Positions 9,224-21,900 of a DNA stretch of 64,000 bases are shown here, one piece after another. The first letter of the stretch is position 1. Each line of letters begins with the position of its first letter. This DNA comes from Rhizaria sp. SCN 62-66 (Eukaryota > Rhizaria, unplaced): assembly GCA_001724265.1 (NCBI GenBank), contig MEDY01000007.1, forward strand, positions 98,196-162,195, written 5' to 3'. The position numbers and the translations under genes were made by a program. The notes beneath the pieces are model-generated. The model had not been told where the DNA came from and made no database searches. It was given only the letters and a program-made list of their open reading frames with translations.

Positions 9224-12200
9224 ATGCAGAAGATCATTGTTGGTGCGTGTGTAGTCGCAGCTACGGCTGCTGCTTCAATGCACTTCGAAATCAAGGTATG
9301 TAGCCCCGTCAAAATAGTGCCGTTTTATACTCGTGTCACTTTCTCCCCCGTCACTCTGCATTTTCATGTTTTTTCCAAAGATCTCGTTCTTCTATTATGC
9401 TTTTCAGTGGTATTCCGACTCATTGTGCGCATTTCACACCCTGTGCCCCCTTTTTTATTGCCATCTCAGAACGAGAAGACCCCCTCGTGGGGCGGCTCGC
9501 TCCTCTCCAAGGACGTCCCCTCCGTGGGCACGAACGAGGCTGGCGAGCGTCTCTACGAGCATTCTGCGCGCATGCTTGCTCCCAACGGCAAGCAGTGGTT
9601 CTTTGACTACAACGCCGCTGTTAAGACCAACACCGTCGTGCTCCAGAATGCCGGCATCGCGGCTTCTCAGGTCACCTGCAGCGAGAACTCGCTGTTCCTG
9701 ACGCTCACCGACGCCGAGGTCGCTGCCCTCAACCTCCAGGAGGGCTCGCTCATCCACGGTGACTCTCGCTACGGCTGCTACAACACCGACGTCGATGGTG
9801 CGGGTCCTTTCTACCGCTCCGTCAGCTCTGTTGCCGGGGACGAGGCCGGCAAGGTCGTGCTCACGACCACCGACGTCGACCCCCTGGAGCTTTTCTCCGA
9901 CCTCAACCTCGACCTCAAGGAGTTCGACATGGAGCAACAGGACTGGCAGGCGCTCAAGACCAGTCCGGCCCTCGCGTCGCTGCAGTCCGCGCTGGGCACC
10001 GTTGCCACGGGCACCCGCAACGACGACGACGAGCTGACATCTTTCCCCGACCTCGCCACCGAGGAGGCGCGTCTCACCAGCTCCAACTTCGTTGAGCTCC
10101 CCCTCACCCCGGCCTCGCTCGCGCGCTTCCGCGCCGCCGTGCCCGCCGCCGAGGTCCGTCTCGCCGAGGACCAGGCCCGCGCCGAGCAGCTCGCCCGCAA
10201 CTCGCGCCCCGACAATGCCATCTCGAGCGTCTACGCCCCCGTCGCCGCGGTCGATGGCGACGTCGCGGTCGCCGTGACCGGCCCCACCATCTCCGGCGTG
10301 TACTTCGAGTCCGACGACGCGACCGTCTACACCGCCGGTGACGCCCTCGGCATCTCCCTTGAGACCTCCGGCTTCGCCTCGGGCGCCCAGGTCAAGGTGC
10401 GTTTCTTCACTGCCGCCGGCTCGGCGTTCCCCAAGACCGAGGCGTCGTTCCTAACAAGCGTCAACCTCGCGATCGACGACTCGCTCAACATCCCCATCAC
10501 CAAGGTCTTTGCCGGCGAGAACAAGATCTACGCTGACGTGTGCTTCTACACCGGCTCCGTCGAGGACAGCGGCATGTCGTGCGCCACCGCGCCCCAGGTC
10601 GTCGACGTGTGCTCGCTCGACGACCGGCGGTGCAAGACCAACTCCGTCTTCGTCGTCAACGCCAGCGCGCTCTTCACCATGTCGACCCCGACGGCGAACG
10701 AGATCCTGACTGCGGGCAAGCCTGTGCAGACCAAGATCGCCTTCCACGGCCCCAAGATGGAGGACGTGACAATCCGCCTCATGCGCTGGCGCATGTTGGC
10801 TTTCTCGGACGAGGAGATCGGCAAGCTGGACACCACGATGCGTCCCTCGTACACCACCACGGTGACGTTCAACCCCACCACGGGCGTCGCGGGCTCTATC
10901 TACCCGTACTTCGTGCAGATCAAGTACGACTGCGGCTGGTTCCGCTGCAAGAAGTGGAACTCCCCGTTCTTCTCCATTCCTAAGGACATCGTCGCCACCT
11001 GGAACTACAAGCCCAGCACCGGCGCCGCGTCCGAGAGCAAGACGCTGCTGGACGTCGACTGCGGCGACATGTACGGCAAGTGCACGGCGCAAACGTCGTG
11101 GGTCCGCAAGGCGCAGTGCAACGCGTGCTCCAAGCTCCACGTGCAGACCAAGGTCGTGTGCGAGGACTGCTGGGTCAACGGCAACGTCGCCGTTGGCGGA
11201 CTCCGCGTGCGCCTGATGGACCGCTCCGAGAACCGCTTCGGCATGACCGTGCTCGGTGAGTACGATGCCCATTTCGGCATCAAGGCCACGCTCGACTACG
11301 CCACCGCGGGCGAGAATACCATCGCGTCCGTCGGCTACAAGATCGCGGACTTCGAGTTCACTGTCGCGGGCATCGCGTTCACGGTCGTGCTCAAGCTTGC
11401 CGTCGACCTCGGCGTCGGCTACAAGATTCAACTGCACGGTGTCGCCAAGTACTCCGCCAGCATCCAGCAGCCCAAGTTCACGACCATCATCAAGTACGGC
11501 TCGTCAACCGCCGCCTCGCAGCCCACGGCGACGAAGCAGGTCACGTCTTCGATGTCGTTCGCCGGCGAGGGCACCCTCTCGGCCCTTATCACCCCTACCT
11601 TGCAGGTCACCATCTCCAAGCTCATCGACGCCTCCGTCAAGCTGCCGCTGTTCATCGACCTCACCGCTAAGGCTGACACCGCCGGCCTCGTCCCCATGTC
11701 TAAGCGCCCCGCTGCGGCCGCCCAGTTCGGCGATTGCGGCAAGGACCACCGGCTCGAGTACCTTGGCGTCGCCGGCGCGCGCAAGTTCACCGCCCACGCC
11801 GACATGAAGGTCTTCAAGGCCTGGGGCGCCAAGGCCTGGGACTGGACAATTTGGGACGGCAACCAGTTCAACCTGCTCCAGGGCTGCGGCTTCACCATGC
11901 CGGCCAATGGCTTCCGCTTCCGCGCTTCGTTCGCCGGCGCGTGGACCTGGGAGGTGCCGGACGACTTTAACACATACGCCACCACTGCGCAGTTCCTCGG
12001 CCTTCTCGCCGAGGACCTTGAGACCATCACGGGCGCCCCCATCGGCCGCTTTGTGCTCTCCGCCGTTAACCAGTACCCCGACCCCAACGCCGTTGCGGGC
12101 AGCGCCATCGTCACCGCCGGTGCCGGCGAGTCCGAGATAGACGGTGCGAGCATGGCGGCGATCATGCCGCTGATGACCGAGGCCGAAGCCGAGAAAGCCG

Positions 12201-12865
12201 CGTCGACTGGCATGCTCACCGTCTCGCTCGACTCGCCCGAGACTGCGCGCCTCTTCACCCGTCTCTCCTCGCTCCTGAACCGGAACAAGAAGGACGACAC
12301 CGAGGTCAACGCGTCCGTCGGCGTCGCCCGCCGCGTCGCCGTTGTCGAGATCGGCGTGCTCGAGGACGATACCAACGCGCCCAAGGACCCCAAGGGCCGC
12401 ACGGGCACCGCGCTGCGCAATGAGATTGAGGCGCTGCTGGGCAGCCCGGCGAGCCACTCCAAGACGTTCCTTGTCAAGGACGGCATCTGCGCGCCCCAGA
12501 GCACGTGCACCGCCTGCGCCAAGACCATCGGCTGCGCCTACTGCCCCACCAACAAGCGCTGCGAGGCCACGGGCTCCAAGTCCTCCTGCGCTAAGTCCCT
12601 TATTGCCAAGCCCGCCAACTGCCCCGCCTCGCTCACGTCGCCCCTCGACGTCTTCGACGCCGCACCGCGCAGCGTGTCTGCGGGCGAGATGATGGCCGCC
12701 GAGGACGCGTGGGTCGACAAGGTCGTCTTCATCGGCTGCGGGCTCGCCGCGCTGGCCGCTGCGATCGCCGGCGCCATGTTTGTGGTGATGCACAAGCGCA
12801 AGCAGGTGCAGGAGGAGGAGAAGGAGGCCACGGCCGAGGACGTCTACGTCGCGCTCTCTGAGTAA
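9224..12865 (+). CDS. Giant type I surface protein, PSI domain, short tail
   Basis: Exons 9224-9295 and 9470-12865 give 1155 aa, ending in TAA. The start gives a hydrophobic N-terminus (MQKIIVGACVVAATAAAS). The intron (donor GTATGT, acceptor CTCAG) is 174 nt and stop-free. Domains in order: an N-terminal domain with VTCSENSLFLTL, LIHGDSRYGC and GPFYRSV; two Ig-like beta regions (about 330-420, 480-600); a Cys-rich beta domain opening ESKTLLDVDC and CEDCWVNGNVAVGG, with FTVAGIAFTV, FTTIIKYG and DWTIWDGNQFNLLQGC; a PSI-type cluster (about 1029-1058, STCTACAKTIGCAYCPTNKRC); one TM (about 1107-1130); and a basic-acidic tail of about 25 residues. It is the tandem-inverted paralogue of 3726-8995 but lacks the proline-rich tail. 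Family function is unknown to me; surface recognition or wall contact is inferred. Confidence 0.85.
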   Translation: MQKIIVGACVVAATAAASMHFEIKVCSPVKIVPFYTRVTFSPVTLHFHVFSKDLVLLLCFSVVFRLIVRISHPVPPFLLPSQNEKTPSWGGSLLSKDVPSVGTNEAGERLYEHSARMLAPNGKQWFFDYNAAVKTNTVVLQNAGIAASQVTCSENSLFLTLTDAEVAALNLQEGSLIHGDSRYGCYNTDVDGAGPFYRSVSSVAGDEAGKVVLTTTDVDPLELFSDLNLDLKEFDMEQQDWQALKTSPALASLQSALGTVATGTRNDDDELTSFPDLATEEARLTSSNFVELPLTPASLARFRAAVPAAEVRLAEDQARAEQLARNSRPDNAISSVYAPVAAVDGDVAVAVTGPTISGVYFESDDATVYTAGDALGISLETSGFASGAQVKVRFFTAAGSAFPKTEASFLTSVNLAIDDSLNIPITKVFAGENKIYADVCFYTGSVEDSGMSCATAPQVVDVCSLDDRRCKTNSVFVVNASALFTMSTPTANEILTAGKPVQTKIAFHGPKMEDVTIRLMRWRMLAFSDEEIGKLDTTMRPSYTTTVTFNPTTGVAGSIYPYFVQIKYDCGWFRCKKWNSPFFSIPKDIVATWNYKPSTGAASESKTLLDVDCGDMYGKCTAQTSWVRKAQCNACSKLHVQTKVVCEDCWVNGNVAVGGLRVRLMDRSENRFGMTVLGEYDAHFGIKATLDYATAGENTIASVGYKIADFEFTVAGIAFTVVLKLAVDLGVGYKIQLHGVAKYSASIQQPKFTTIIKYGSSTAASQPTATKQVTSSMSFAGEGTLSALITPTLQVTISKLIDASVKLPLFIDLTAKADTAGLVPMSKRPAAAAQFGDCGKDHRLEYLGVAGARKFTAHADMKVFKAWGAKAWDWTIWDGNQFNLLQGCGFTMPANGFRFRASFAGAWTWEVPDDFNTYATTAQFLGLLAEDLETITGAPIGRFVLSAVNQYPDPNAVAGSAIVTAGAGESEIDGASMAAIMPLMTEAEAEKAASTGMLTVSLDSPETARLFTRLSSLLNRNKKDDTEVNASVGVARRVAVVEIGVLEDDTNAPKDPKGRTGTALRNEIEALLGSPASHSKTFLVKDGICAPQSTCTACAKTIGCAYCPTNKRCEATGSKSSCAKSLIAKPANCPASLTSPLDVFDAAPRSVSAGEMMAAEDAWVDKVVFIGCGLAALAAAIAGAMFVVMHKRKQVQEEEKEATAEDVYVALSE

Positions 12866-14879
12866 GCCGTAGGCTGAGTCGGCGACATTGAGTCGTCGCG
12901 CTCCGCTCCTGTTCCTCTTTTTCTTTTGTCTCTGTTTCACCATCTACCTTCCCATCTGTTCATATTAACTTGTTATTTGTACATGTGCACATACATCTAT
13001 AATCCTAATTTGCATCATGACTCTGTAAAATCCACTCTTCCTCTTTTTTAGTCCGCTTACGAATCGCAACCGTCAACGTATGATAATGCGGGCGAAGCAT
13101 AGAATTAGTCAATAATGCGAACCATGCATGCCTCATCACTCATTATAAACGTATTGTTTCTTTCTCTCTACGCTCCGTCCAGGAGTACTGCGTACATGTA
13201 CGTGTACGTATTGCGACGATAGAAAATAAACAACTTGTTCTCATATCTGCCTTGTGATGCTTTCCTTGTAATACGTGGTGTTTAGCGAAGTTGAAAATGG
13301 CAACTTGTGTATTTTGTTTTTTGATTATGGCGGCTTTGGGGTGGTGTTATAGTACGGACACGCCGTTTACATGTGGTTGTTGTCGTCTAAAGGAGAACGA
13401 ACACTAAAGTACTACGATTTTCGGGTTAAGTACAGCAGTGAACGTAAAAGCGAAGCTGCTGCTGTTGCAGCTACTGCTCATGTTCTATCATAACGGCAAC
13501 CCACAAAACGCAGATGTAAAACTTGCAACTGACGTCGCAAACTAAGACAAGTACGAGCAATCAAGACCGACAAGATGAACTCAAGCTCAAACACTGTCGT
13601 TGGGATGCAAGTAGTAGGCGATGCTTAGTCGCAGAAACATTAGTTAAGTCGCGAAAAGGGTTATTCATAATCACAATTCCAGATTAATGCTCACATAAAC
13701 TTTCAACATGCAACTGTCGCAACAAGTTCTGAGTCTTATGATATTCACGCACTCGTGCTGACGCTAATACTGCCGCGAACACGGACAACTGCTGGAGATA
13801 TTAGTCACAGCGCTGTTCCGCAAAGCTCAGTGGACAAAGACAAGTGTCTGTTGATATTCGTGTTTTGTGACAATATTAATCCTCGATAGTTCGAGTGAGG
13901 AATTGTACATGAGCACTAGTGTGATGGTGTAACAAGCAGTGAACCGGGCATTGTGTGAGTAAGTGTGAAAAAATAAACCGGTGACAAGAAACGTACGTAT
14001 CAATAGAAGAAAACGGACAGCAAGGAAGGAACAGCAAGAAAATGTGCTGTTATTGTTGGAGCCACTCAGTAGTCGCGAAGAATTGTGAGAGGCGGAAACG
14101 CCGAAAACTAAGACAAAAGCGGATACTATGAGAGCAACATCAGCAGCAACAGCAAACAATCAAGCAAACAAGCGATATGGAAATGCAATATCGCCCGTGA
14201 GAAGGAGAACAATAGGGTGATGAAGCTAAACACAAAAACCAACAAAGGGGAGACACTACATTGTGCAAGGCATCACAATAGACAAATGATCCAATGCACT
14301 AGGTCGTTGCTGCAAGTTTAAGTAAAGTACGTCAAATCAAGATAGACAGACAAGATGGAACAAAACAGACAAAAAGCAACAAATAAACAATCTGATAAAA
14401 ACGAAACAGCACAAAGCAGTAACAAAAGCTATAAAACACAACCTGTAACAAGAAACAAGTGGAGCACAAAAGAAATGCCAAAACATCAGCTCTTTTAAAG
14501 TTAACAGACACCACACCACGCATACTCTGGAACACGCTGCAGACACAAGACAAGAATAGAACTCGTTCTTGCGTTACTGCTTTATGAACAGCAGTAAACA
14601 TGTGTGTGGCGTCAAAAAGACTAGCATAAAAACAAAATAAAATCATTTCTCCTGAAGTACCAAATAAGATACTAAAAGACTGCTTCATTGGAGATAGATG
14701 TGTCGTGTGAAACACGACAACATTGAAGCCTTGGGTAAGTTTAATGTAAAAACCTGACTGTGTTAACTAGTAGAGACAGTCATTATCATCCATAAACTAC
14801 TCCTTGGATTCAGTCGACCGATCACACGTAGTTTTGTGTTCTCTCACATGCTCTAGATCGTGATCACTGTGACAAATTC
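12866..14879. other. 2-kb convergent AT-rich spacer
   Basis: The spacer lies between convergent genes. It is AT-rich throughout, with long reading frames on the minus strand (13827-14159, 14332-14715) whose Phe/Leu/Cys-rich, AT-rich codon use is unlike any gene here. CGACCGA occurs at 14815-14821, and AATAAA-type sites occur, for example near 13224. No supported gene. Confidence 0.5.
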
Positions 14880-15189
14880 TTATTCGATATCCGTGACCTC
14901 AGGGAGCTCAAAGTCGTGAATGCCCATCCCGGCACCGTGACTGACGTTCACAGCCGCAGAAGCATCGCCCACAGGAGCCTTGGCGCTCTGGGTGCGGGCG
15001 CTGCCGGGACGGGACTGCGACTGCGACGGCGGCTGCGAATGCGGCTGCGAATGCGGCTGTGACGGCGGCTGCAAGTGCGCAGGCGAACGCGACTGCGACC
15101 GCGACTGCGCCCGTGAGTTGAGCTGCGAGTTCAGCTGAGACTGGGCGTTCGAGTTCGTGTTCGAGCGCGAGTTCGACTGCGAGTGCTGC

Positions 15190-15221
<32 letters not shown>

Positions 15222-15889
15222 GGGGGCGGGACTCATGGCGCGAGGCGAGGGCAAGTCGAACTCGCCACCATCGTCGATCACGAAGTTGTCATCGCCGTGG
15301 CTCAATGCGGAGTTAAGCGCGAAGCCGCCGCGGCCGGACGCGGCCGCCGCCGCCGCCGCCGCCGCGGCAACGACTGCGTTGGGGTCGACACCCGCGCCCT
15401 GCAGCGTATACACGCCGTTCGCAGCAGCAAGAACGATGTCCTCGCCGTTGGCGTCGTTGCTGTCGGAGGCGGCGGTCACCACGCGCGCGCCGCGCGTCGC
15501 AGCGGCCTGCGCTGCGGCGCTGTTGGGCGACAGCGCACCCTCGACCGCGCCGGCTGCGTTGCTCGGACTGTGGTCGTTGTTGTTGTTGCGGGTGAGCTGC
15601 TCGGCGGTGAACTTGGCGGCGCTGCGCGAGAGCCGCGACTTGCCGCCGCGGCCCGCGGTCGCGCTCAACGGGGGCGCGGCCACGGACGCCGTGGCGAACG
15701 CCTCGGCCGCGGCCGCGCTCGTGGTCACCGTGCTCGTGCCGGCGGCGGCGTGATTCTTGCGGCGGATGTGGGCGAGCTCGACGCTCTTGCCGCCCTCGGC
15801 GCCAGAGTGCGAACGCTGGCGCACGCGCCCGGCCTTGCGGTGGCCGGCGCGCCCGCCCTCCTCGTCGTTGCCGTCGTAATCGTCGCCGA

Positions 15890-15921
<32 letters not shown>

Positions 15922-18900
15922 ACGCGCTGCATGCCCGCGCGGGCGCCCGCGCGCGACCAGCACGAGCAGCCGTACCAGCAGAGCCCGCAAAAGACCTGTG
16001 TGAGCACGCGCCGCACGCCGCCCACGCGCGCTCTTTTGTCGCTGCTCGCCTCGCCCACCTCGACGCCGTCGCCGACGCTGGCGTTGGCGCCAGAGGAGGC
16101 GGCGGCGGCAGCAGCAGCGGCGGCAGCGGCTTCGGGGCTGCTCCTGCGGCGGCGGAGCGAGAGCGCGGCAAATCCAGCGAGGCAGATGAGCGACGAGCAG
16201 ATAATCGCGATGCCGATGTAGGCGTCGTCGGCCGTCGACGCCGTCGCACCCGCGGGGTCGGCGTTGAGCGGCGAGAGGTGGTGCACGGCCAGTGTGAACG
16301 ACACGTCGTGGCAACAAAAGCCGCGCACGCCGATGTGCACCGCGTGAACGCCGATGTCGTTGTACACGCCCGCCGTCGCCAGCCCGCGCTCCGGCCCCGC
16401 CGTGTTGGCGTACCGCGTCGCCGCCGTGTGTGTAAGCTTCTGGTGAGCCGCCACCGCGGCCTCGGCGCGCGCGCGGTGCATCTTGCCGGCGGCCATGAGG
16501 TCCTGGCGAGTCAGAGTCACGGTGCTGTAGCGCTCGCCGACGCGGACCGCGATGTTGCCGCTGCCGCCGGAAGAGCTGGTGTCAGGGAACAATGCGTCCG
16601 ACACACCCGCGCCAAAGATGTAGCTGTCCCACGAGTCGTTTGCGCGGCGGAACCAGCGCTCCGAGGGCAGCGACGTGCGCGCGCCGCAAGGGGCGAAGAC
16701 GGACTTATCGGGCTTGGTGCTGCTCGACGAGTGTTCGACGATGGTGATGTCGCCGACGTCGGTATCGAGTGTGATGTAGACGTCGGGGTCGCCGAGGGAC
16801 GACGTGCGCGTGAGCACGATGTACAGGTCGCCGAGCAGCAATGACAGCGGGACAGGGCTGGCGGCCTTGTCGGCGGCGTCGTCGTCAGTGCCGGTGTCGT
16901 CGTCGTCGTCGTCGATCGCACGCACGCCGCTCTTGTTCTCACTCTGACTTAGCGTGCGCTGGCTCTTAAGGAGGGCCTTGGCGCGGCGCTTGGCGGCGCG
17001 GTTCGCAGCGGCCGAGGCGGCGGCGGCAGCGGCGGAGGCAGCGGCGGCGGCGTCCTCGTCGACTTGCGAGGTCGCGGCCGCGCCGACACGGCGCAGACGG
17101 CGCGCGGGCGCGAGCGTGTCGCCGCGCAAGGGCAGCGTGTAGTGCGCCCACTGCTGCGGCGGCAGCGTCGCCGAGACCGTGGCCACGGTCGGCAGCACGC
17201 GCGTCACGATGCCTGACGAGACGATATCGGGGAACGCGCCGCTGTCGCTGGCGCTGTCACTCATCGTACTCATGGACGCCGCGGTGGCAGCGGTGGCGGC
17301 GGCGAAGGCGACGGGATCGTAGAAGTCGTCGTAGTCGCTGTCGGGCGAGTCATAGTTGTCGTAGTAGCTGCGACGAGCGTTGGAGTTCGCAGCCTTGTCG
17401 TTCGCTCTCGAGTTAGAGTTAGCCGCGTTATCGCTGTCGCCGGTGATCTCGTTCTCAGACTCGCTGTCGTCACCGCTGTCGGAAATCGCGGCGAGGTCAT
17501 CGTCCTTGATGACGGCCTGCGTGCCGAAGGCCTTGCCGCCCTCAGATACGGCGCGCACACTGGCGTCGGCGACGACGTAGCTGCCCTCGCACCCGGCGGG
17601 CACCAAGGACTCGAACCCGTCCTCCGCGGCGGCATTGACGTAGTTGTTGCCGTTGGCCGCGGCGGAGCTGGTGCAGGGCGAGAGCTCCTGAGTGACGAGG
17701 CTGCAGTCGGCGCCGGCGAAGAGCACGGGCGCGACTGCCGCGCCGGTGCGGGGGTCGCGCAGCTCCGGCACGGGCCAGTGGAAGTGCACCGGCACCGCGG
17801 GCGACAGCGATGCAGCCGTCTCGGGCGCGCCCGCGGACGCGGCGGCCTCAGCCGCGGCGGCGACGGCGTCCGCGTAGTCGGTCGGGTGCGCCCAACCGCA
17901 GTGGCAGGAGCCGCGCAGACAGCGGCCGCGGCGCGAGCAGGCGCGCGGACACAGCACCGACGACACCGCGGACGTCGTCGTTGAGCTCGCAGTCGCCGCG
18001 CCCGCGGTCGACTTGGTGCTGTTGCTGCCCTTAGCGCCAGCAGTCTTCGCGGACTTGTTGCTGAGCGTGTTGACGTGGCTGACGCTCGCGCTGGCGCTAT
18101 TGGTGTTGCTAAGGGTGGTGAGCGGGGCGCAGACCTCGGCGCCCCACTGCGGGCCCTGGCCGGCGCCCGTGCTGTCATCCGCAGCGGCCGACTCGACCAG
18201 CTCGGCGCCCGTCACCACAAGCGCGTAGTGCTGCTGCGGGGGGCCGGTGGCCGCGGTGCCGGCAGAGCGCGTCACCACGCGGCCTGCGCGCACGGCGACG
18301 AGGAGCGGGATCGACCGGCCCTTAAGCGCGGCCTCGACCTCGGCCTCGGTCGCCGTGACAGGCGCCATCGACCCGTCGGGCTGCTGCTTCTGGCGCGTGA
18401 TGACGTGCGCGTGCAGGAACGCCGACAGCGGGATCACGGCGCGCTCCAACGGGTTCGCGCCGTCCTTGTGCACGGCGGGCGTCAGCGACTCGGCACGCAG
18501 CGCGAAGGCCGCGCTGGTGGCGTCGGCGACCGAGGCGGCGGACGAGGCGGCCGTGGCGCTCGAGGGCCGCAGCAGCGCAGCGCTGGGGGCCAGCCAGTCG
18601 ACGGTGCTGTCAACGTCGGGGAAGTCGGCCGAGTCCGAGAACGCGCCCGAGGTGCCGTAGGCGGGCGTCACGGGCGAGACCGGGGTGGCCGTGGGGGACA
18701 GCGAGCGCGGGACGCCCAACGCCACGCCGTCCGCGTTGCCGAACGAGACCACGGTGTGCGGGACGGCGCCGGCGACAGTGCTGCCGCTGGAGCTGGAACT
18801 GGAGGTGACTGTGGTGGCGGGGAGCTCGACGATGAGGTCGAGGTCGTTGTTAAGCACAGAAGACTGCGCCAACAGCGTCACGACGTCAGCCTCTGCGTCG

Positions 18901-21900
18901 GAGTCGGCATCGCTGTCGCTGTCGATGTCACTGTCGCTCAGCGGCTTCACACCGCCAGCAGCGCTAGCGCCGTTCTCGCGGGCACTGGCGCGCGCGGCGG
19001 CGTGCGCGGCCGAGGCGGCGACAGCGATGGCGACGCCGTCCTCGGTCGCAGAGGCCGTGGCCTGCGCGGCGGCGTGCGCGGCGGCGGTCTTGGACGGCAG
19101 CGCGGGGTCGCTCCATGCCAGCGCCACGGTCACCACGGCCGGGTCGGGGTCCGTGATGTAGCGCGACGACGGGTTCACGCGCCACGCGCGCGCGCTGTCC
19201 TCGGCGTCGCCGTCGGCGGCCACGCCCGCGGTGGCCCTCGAGAGGTTGGCCGCAGCGGTCGAGTCCGCGCGCGTGTAGGTGAGCTCGTGTGCGGCGCGCA
19301 GGGCGAGCACGTCGTCGCCGTGGATGACAAGGCAAAACACGTGCATCTCGCCCTCTGCGAGTGCGGTGCGCGTCGCGGTCGTCGTCGCGGTGTCGGCCGC
19401 ACTGTAGCCACTCTTAATCCAAGTCGCAGTCGCGCTCGCGGTTGCGGGTGTGCGGATAGCGCGGTCGACCGCGTTCCACGAGCGACGGCGGGCAGTGACA
19501 CTCGATGCAGTCGCAGTGGAGCGCTTGGCGTGCAGAGCGTCGACCGAGGCAGCGAGACCGACGCCGCCGCCGTTAAGCACGCTCTTCACACTGCTGATCG
19601 CGATATTGTTGGTGTCACTTGCGGTGCGGGTGTCGGGGATGGCGGGGCTCTTGCCATCGGAGCTGTCGTCGACCTCGGCCGTGGCGTCGCCGGCGGCCTC
19701 GTCGCGGTCTTGCTCCCACAGCGTGTCGACGACGAGGATGCGCCGCGCGAGCGACGCAGGCGCCGCGGCTGCGGTCCCGTCGGTCGAGTCCGTGGCGGAG
19801 GCATTGAGCGCGAGCGGCAGCACCGTGTCCAGCTGCAGGCGGCCGTAGCCCGCACCGGGGCTAGGCGCCTTGCCGGCCAGCGCGACGGGCTCCATGTGCG
19901 TGCCCGAGGGGGAGCCGGCGCCGGGGAAGTACGCCGGGGTGGCCGGGTGGAGGTTGCGCGTCGAGACGGTGCCCTGGACCGGGACGCCGCCTGCGACGGA
20001 GATGGCGCGCAGCAGCGCTGCGGTCGGGGTCGCGCTCTGGGTCGCGTCGGGGCGGCCCGTGGCGGCCCAGCCCTGAATGGGGAAGAAACAAATAACAAAA
20101 ACACGAGACAATGTGAGTGAGATACATTACAATTAAAGCAAAAATAGTACAAAAAGCAAATATAATAAAAGGGGAGATGATACTAATTAAAACTATATGA
20201 GCGATATATCATTGTTTCCGTGCGTACCTGGCGGATGTACTGGCGCGCCATCGCGGTGACGCCCGCGACGAGCGGCGCGGCCATCGACGTACCGCTGCTG
20301 GAGCGCACTGGCGAGTAGGACGACATGACGTTCGACGCGCGGCAGTTGAACGAGTTTGTGTTGCCGTCGCTAGTCGCTGACACGATGCCGCTGCCCGGGG
20401 CGAGGATGTCGGGCTTGACACGGCCGTCGGGGGTCGGGCCGCGGCCGCTGAAGTCGCTCACCGCGTGGCCGTAGCCGTCCTCAGTCACGGTCGAGACCGG
20501 GCCCGTCACCGCAACGCTCACGCTGCTGTCCTCGGCGGTGGCGTTGGCGGCGGCGCGGATCCAGTCGCCCGCGGCCTTGCTGATCATCACGGCAGGCACC
20601 ATGGTCGCCGCGACAACCGCTTTCGAGGGCAGCTGCGCCGTCTCGGCGGGCGTCGCGCCCATGATGATCGCGGGGCCAGGCGCGTTGTTGTCGATGACGA
20701 CTGCTTCAGCGCCCAGCGAGGACACGTACTCGACCTTAATCACGAACGGACACCCGCCGCGGCGCACCAGCGCGACCTTCCCCTTGACGGTGTCGGCGGA
20801 CAGCTTGGGCACCGTGGGATACAGCCGTGGCGGACAGCCCAGCTCGGGCTCCACGATGGCCAGCGGGAACGACAGCTGCGACAGCGGGCGCGGGTTGAAC
20901 TGCGCCTCGACGATGAACACGCCAGCCAGCTGCTCGGACGTCTTCGAACTGCCGCTGTCAGTCGTCGTATTCGGCGTGGTCGTAAAGGTCAGCGACGGGC
21001 GCTTGCGGTGGTTGACCGTGGAGCCCACCGCGAGCACGTTCTTGCAGTTGGCGGGCGTCAGGATCGTGTTGAGGCCCTGCACACCGTCGTTGCCTGCGGC
21101 GTACACGCCCAGCTGGTACGGCGCGCGGCCGTAGTAGGCGTCGACATTGAGCGAAAACTCGCCGTAGTCCTTGTCGCCGCCCCAGGAGAAGGAGCCCACG
21201 GGGGTGTCGAGCCCCCACTGATGCACAAGAATGTCGTCCACGAAGGTGTCACGCACGTTGAGCTCCGGCACGTTGTTGCGCTGCAGGTCGTACATTAGCA
21301 TCAGCGAGTCCTGCGCCGAGCCAGAGTGGGGCTCCAGCGCCGCGGTCTCGGCCAGGTCGTAGTGCGCCACGTCGCCGGCGAGCGAGCCCGCGACGTGGGT
21401 GCCGTGGCCGTAGCGGTCGTCGCCCGAGTCGCCGAACTCGGTGATGTACAGCCCGATCTTGCGTCGCGCCGGGTTAAGCACCGCAGTCGACCGGGGCCCG
21501 ATGTGGGCCGTACTCCCGTCGCCGTCGCTCGCCTGCGGACTCGCCGGCGAGCGCATCGACGACGCGCGGCTCGACGCCAGCGCGGCCGCAGAGACCTTAC
21601 CCGTGCCGTTGACACTGAGCGCGGCCGGCGGCGCCTTGACGTCCCAGAAAAGGCAGTGGTCGTGGTCGATGCCGGTGTCCGCAACGCCTACGCGCTCACC
21701 GACGCCCGTGAGCCCACGCGTCCAGAAGAGCGAGCGCGTGCGCCGCGCATCCTGCAGCAGGTACTTGGCGAACTCGTTCTGCGGCCGGAACGACGGGGCG
21801 CGGCCCACACGCACCACGCTCACACTGTTAGAGCCCGGAGCCGTGGCAGTCGCGCGGGGCTGCGCGGAGGACAGCGACTGCGACTTGGAGTCCGCGGCAG

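Noticed and set aside
11504-12943. 479-codon minus-strand frame
   Set aside because: It is antisense to the surface paralogue, with Gly/Arg/Leu-rich shadow composition and no domain hallmarks.
13827-14715. Two hydrophobic minus-strand frames of 110 and 127 codons
   Set aside because: AT-rich codons and Phe/Cys/Leu bias are unlike any real gene here, and they lie in a convergent 3' region.
18075-20120. 681-codon open frame on + strand
   Set aside because: It is antisense to the subtilase; Arg/Gly/Val-rich composition is the usual mirror of GC-rich Ala/Ser coding. The same holds for large antisense frames at 4146-6032, 6991-8163, 15183-16844, 38737-40284 and 50930-53926.
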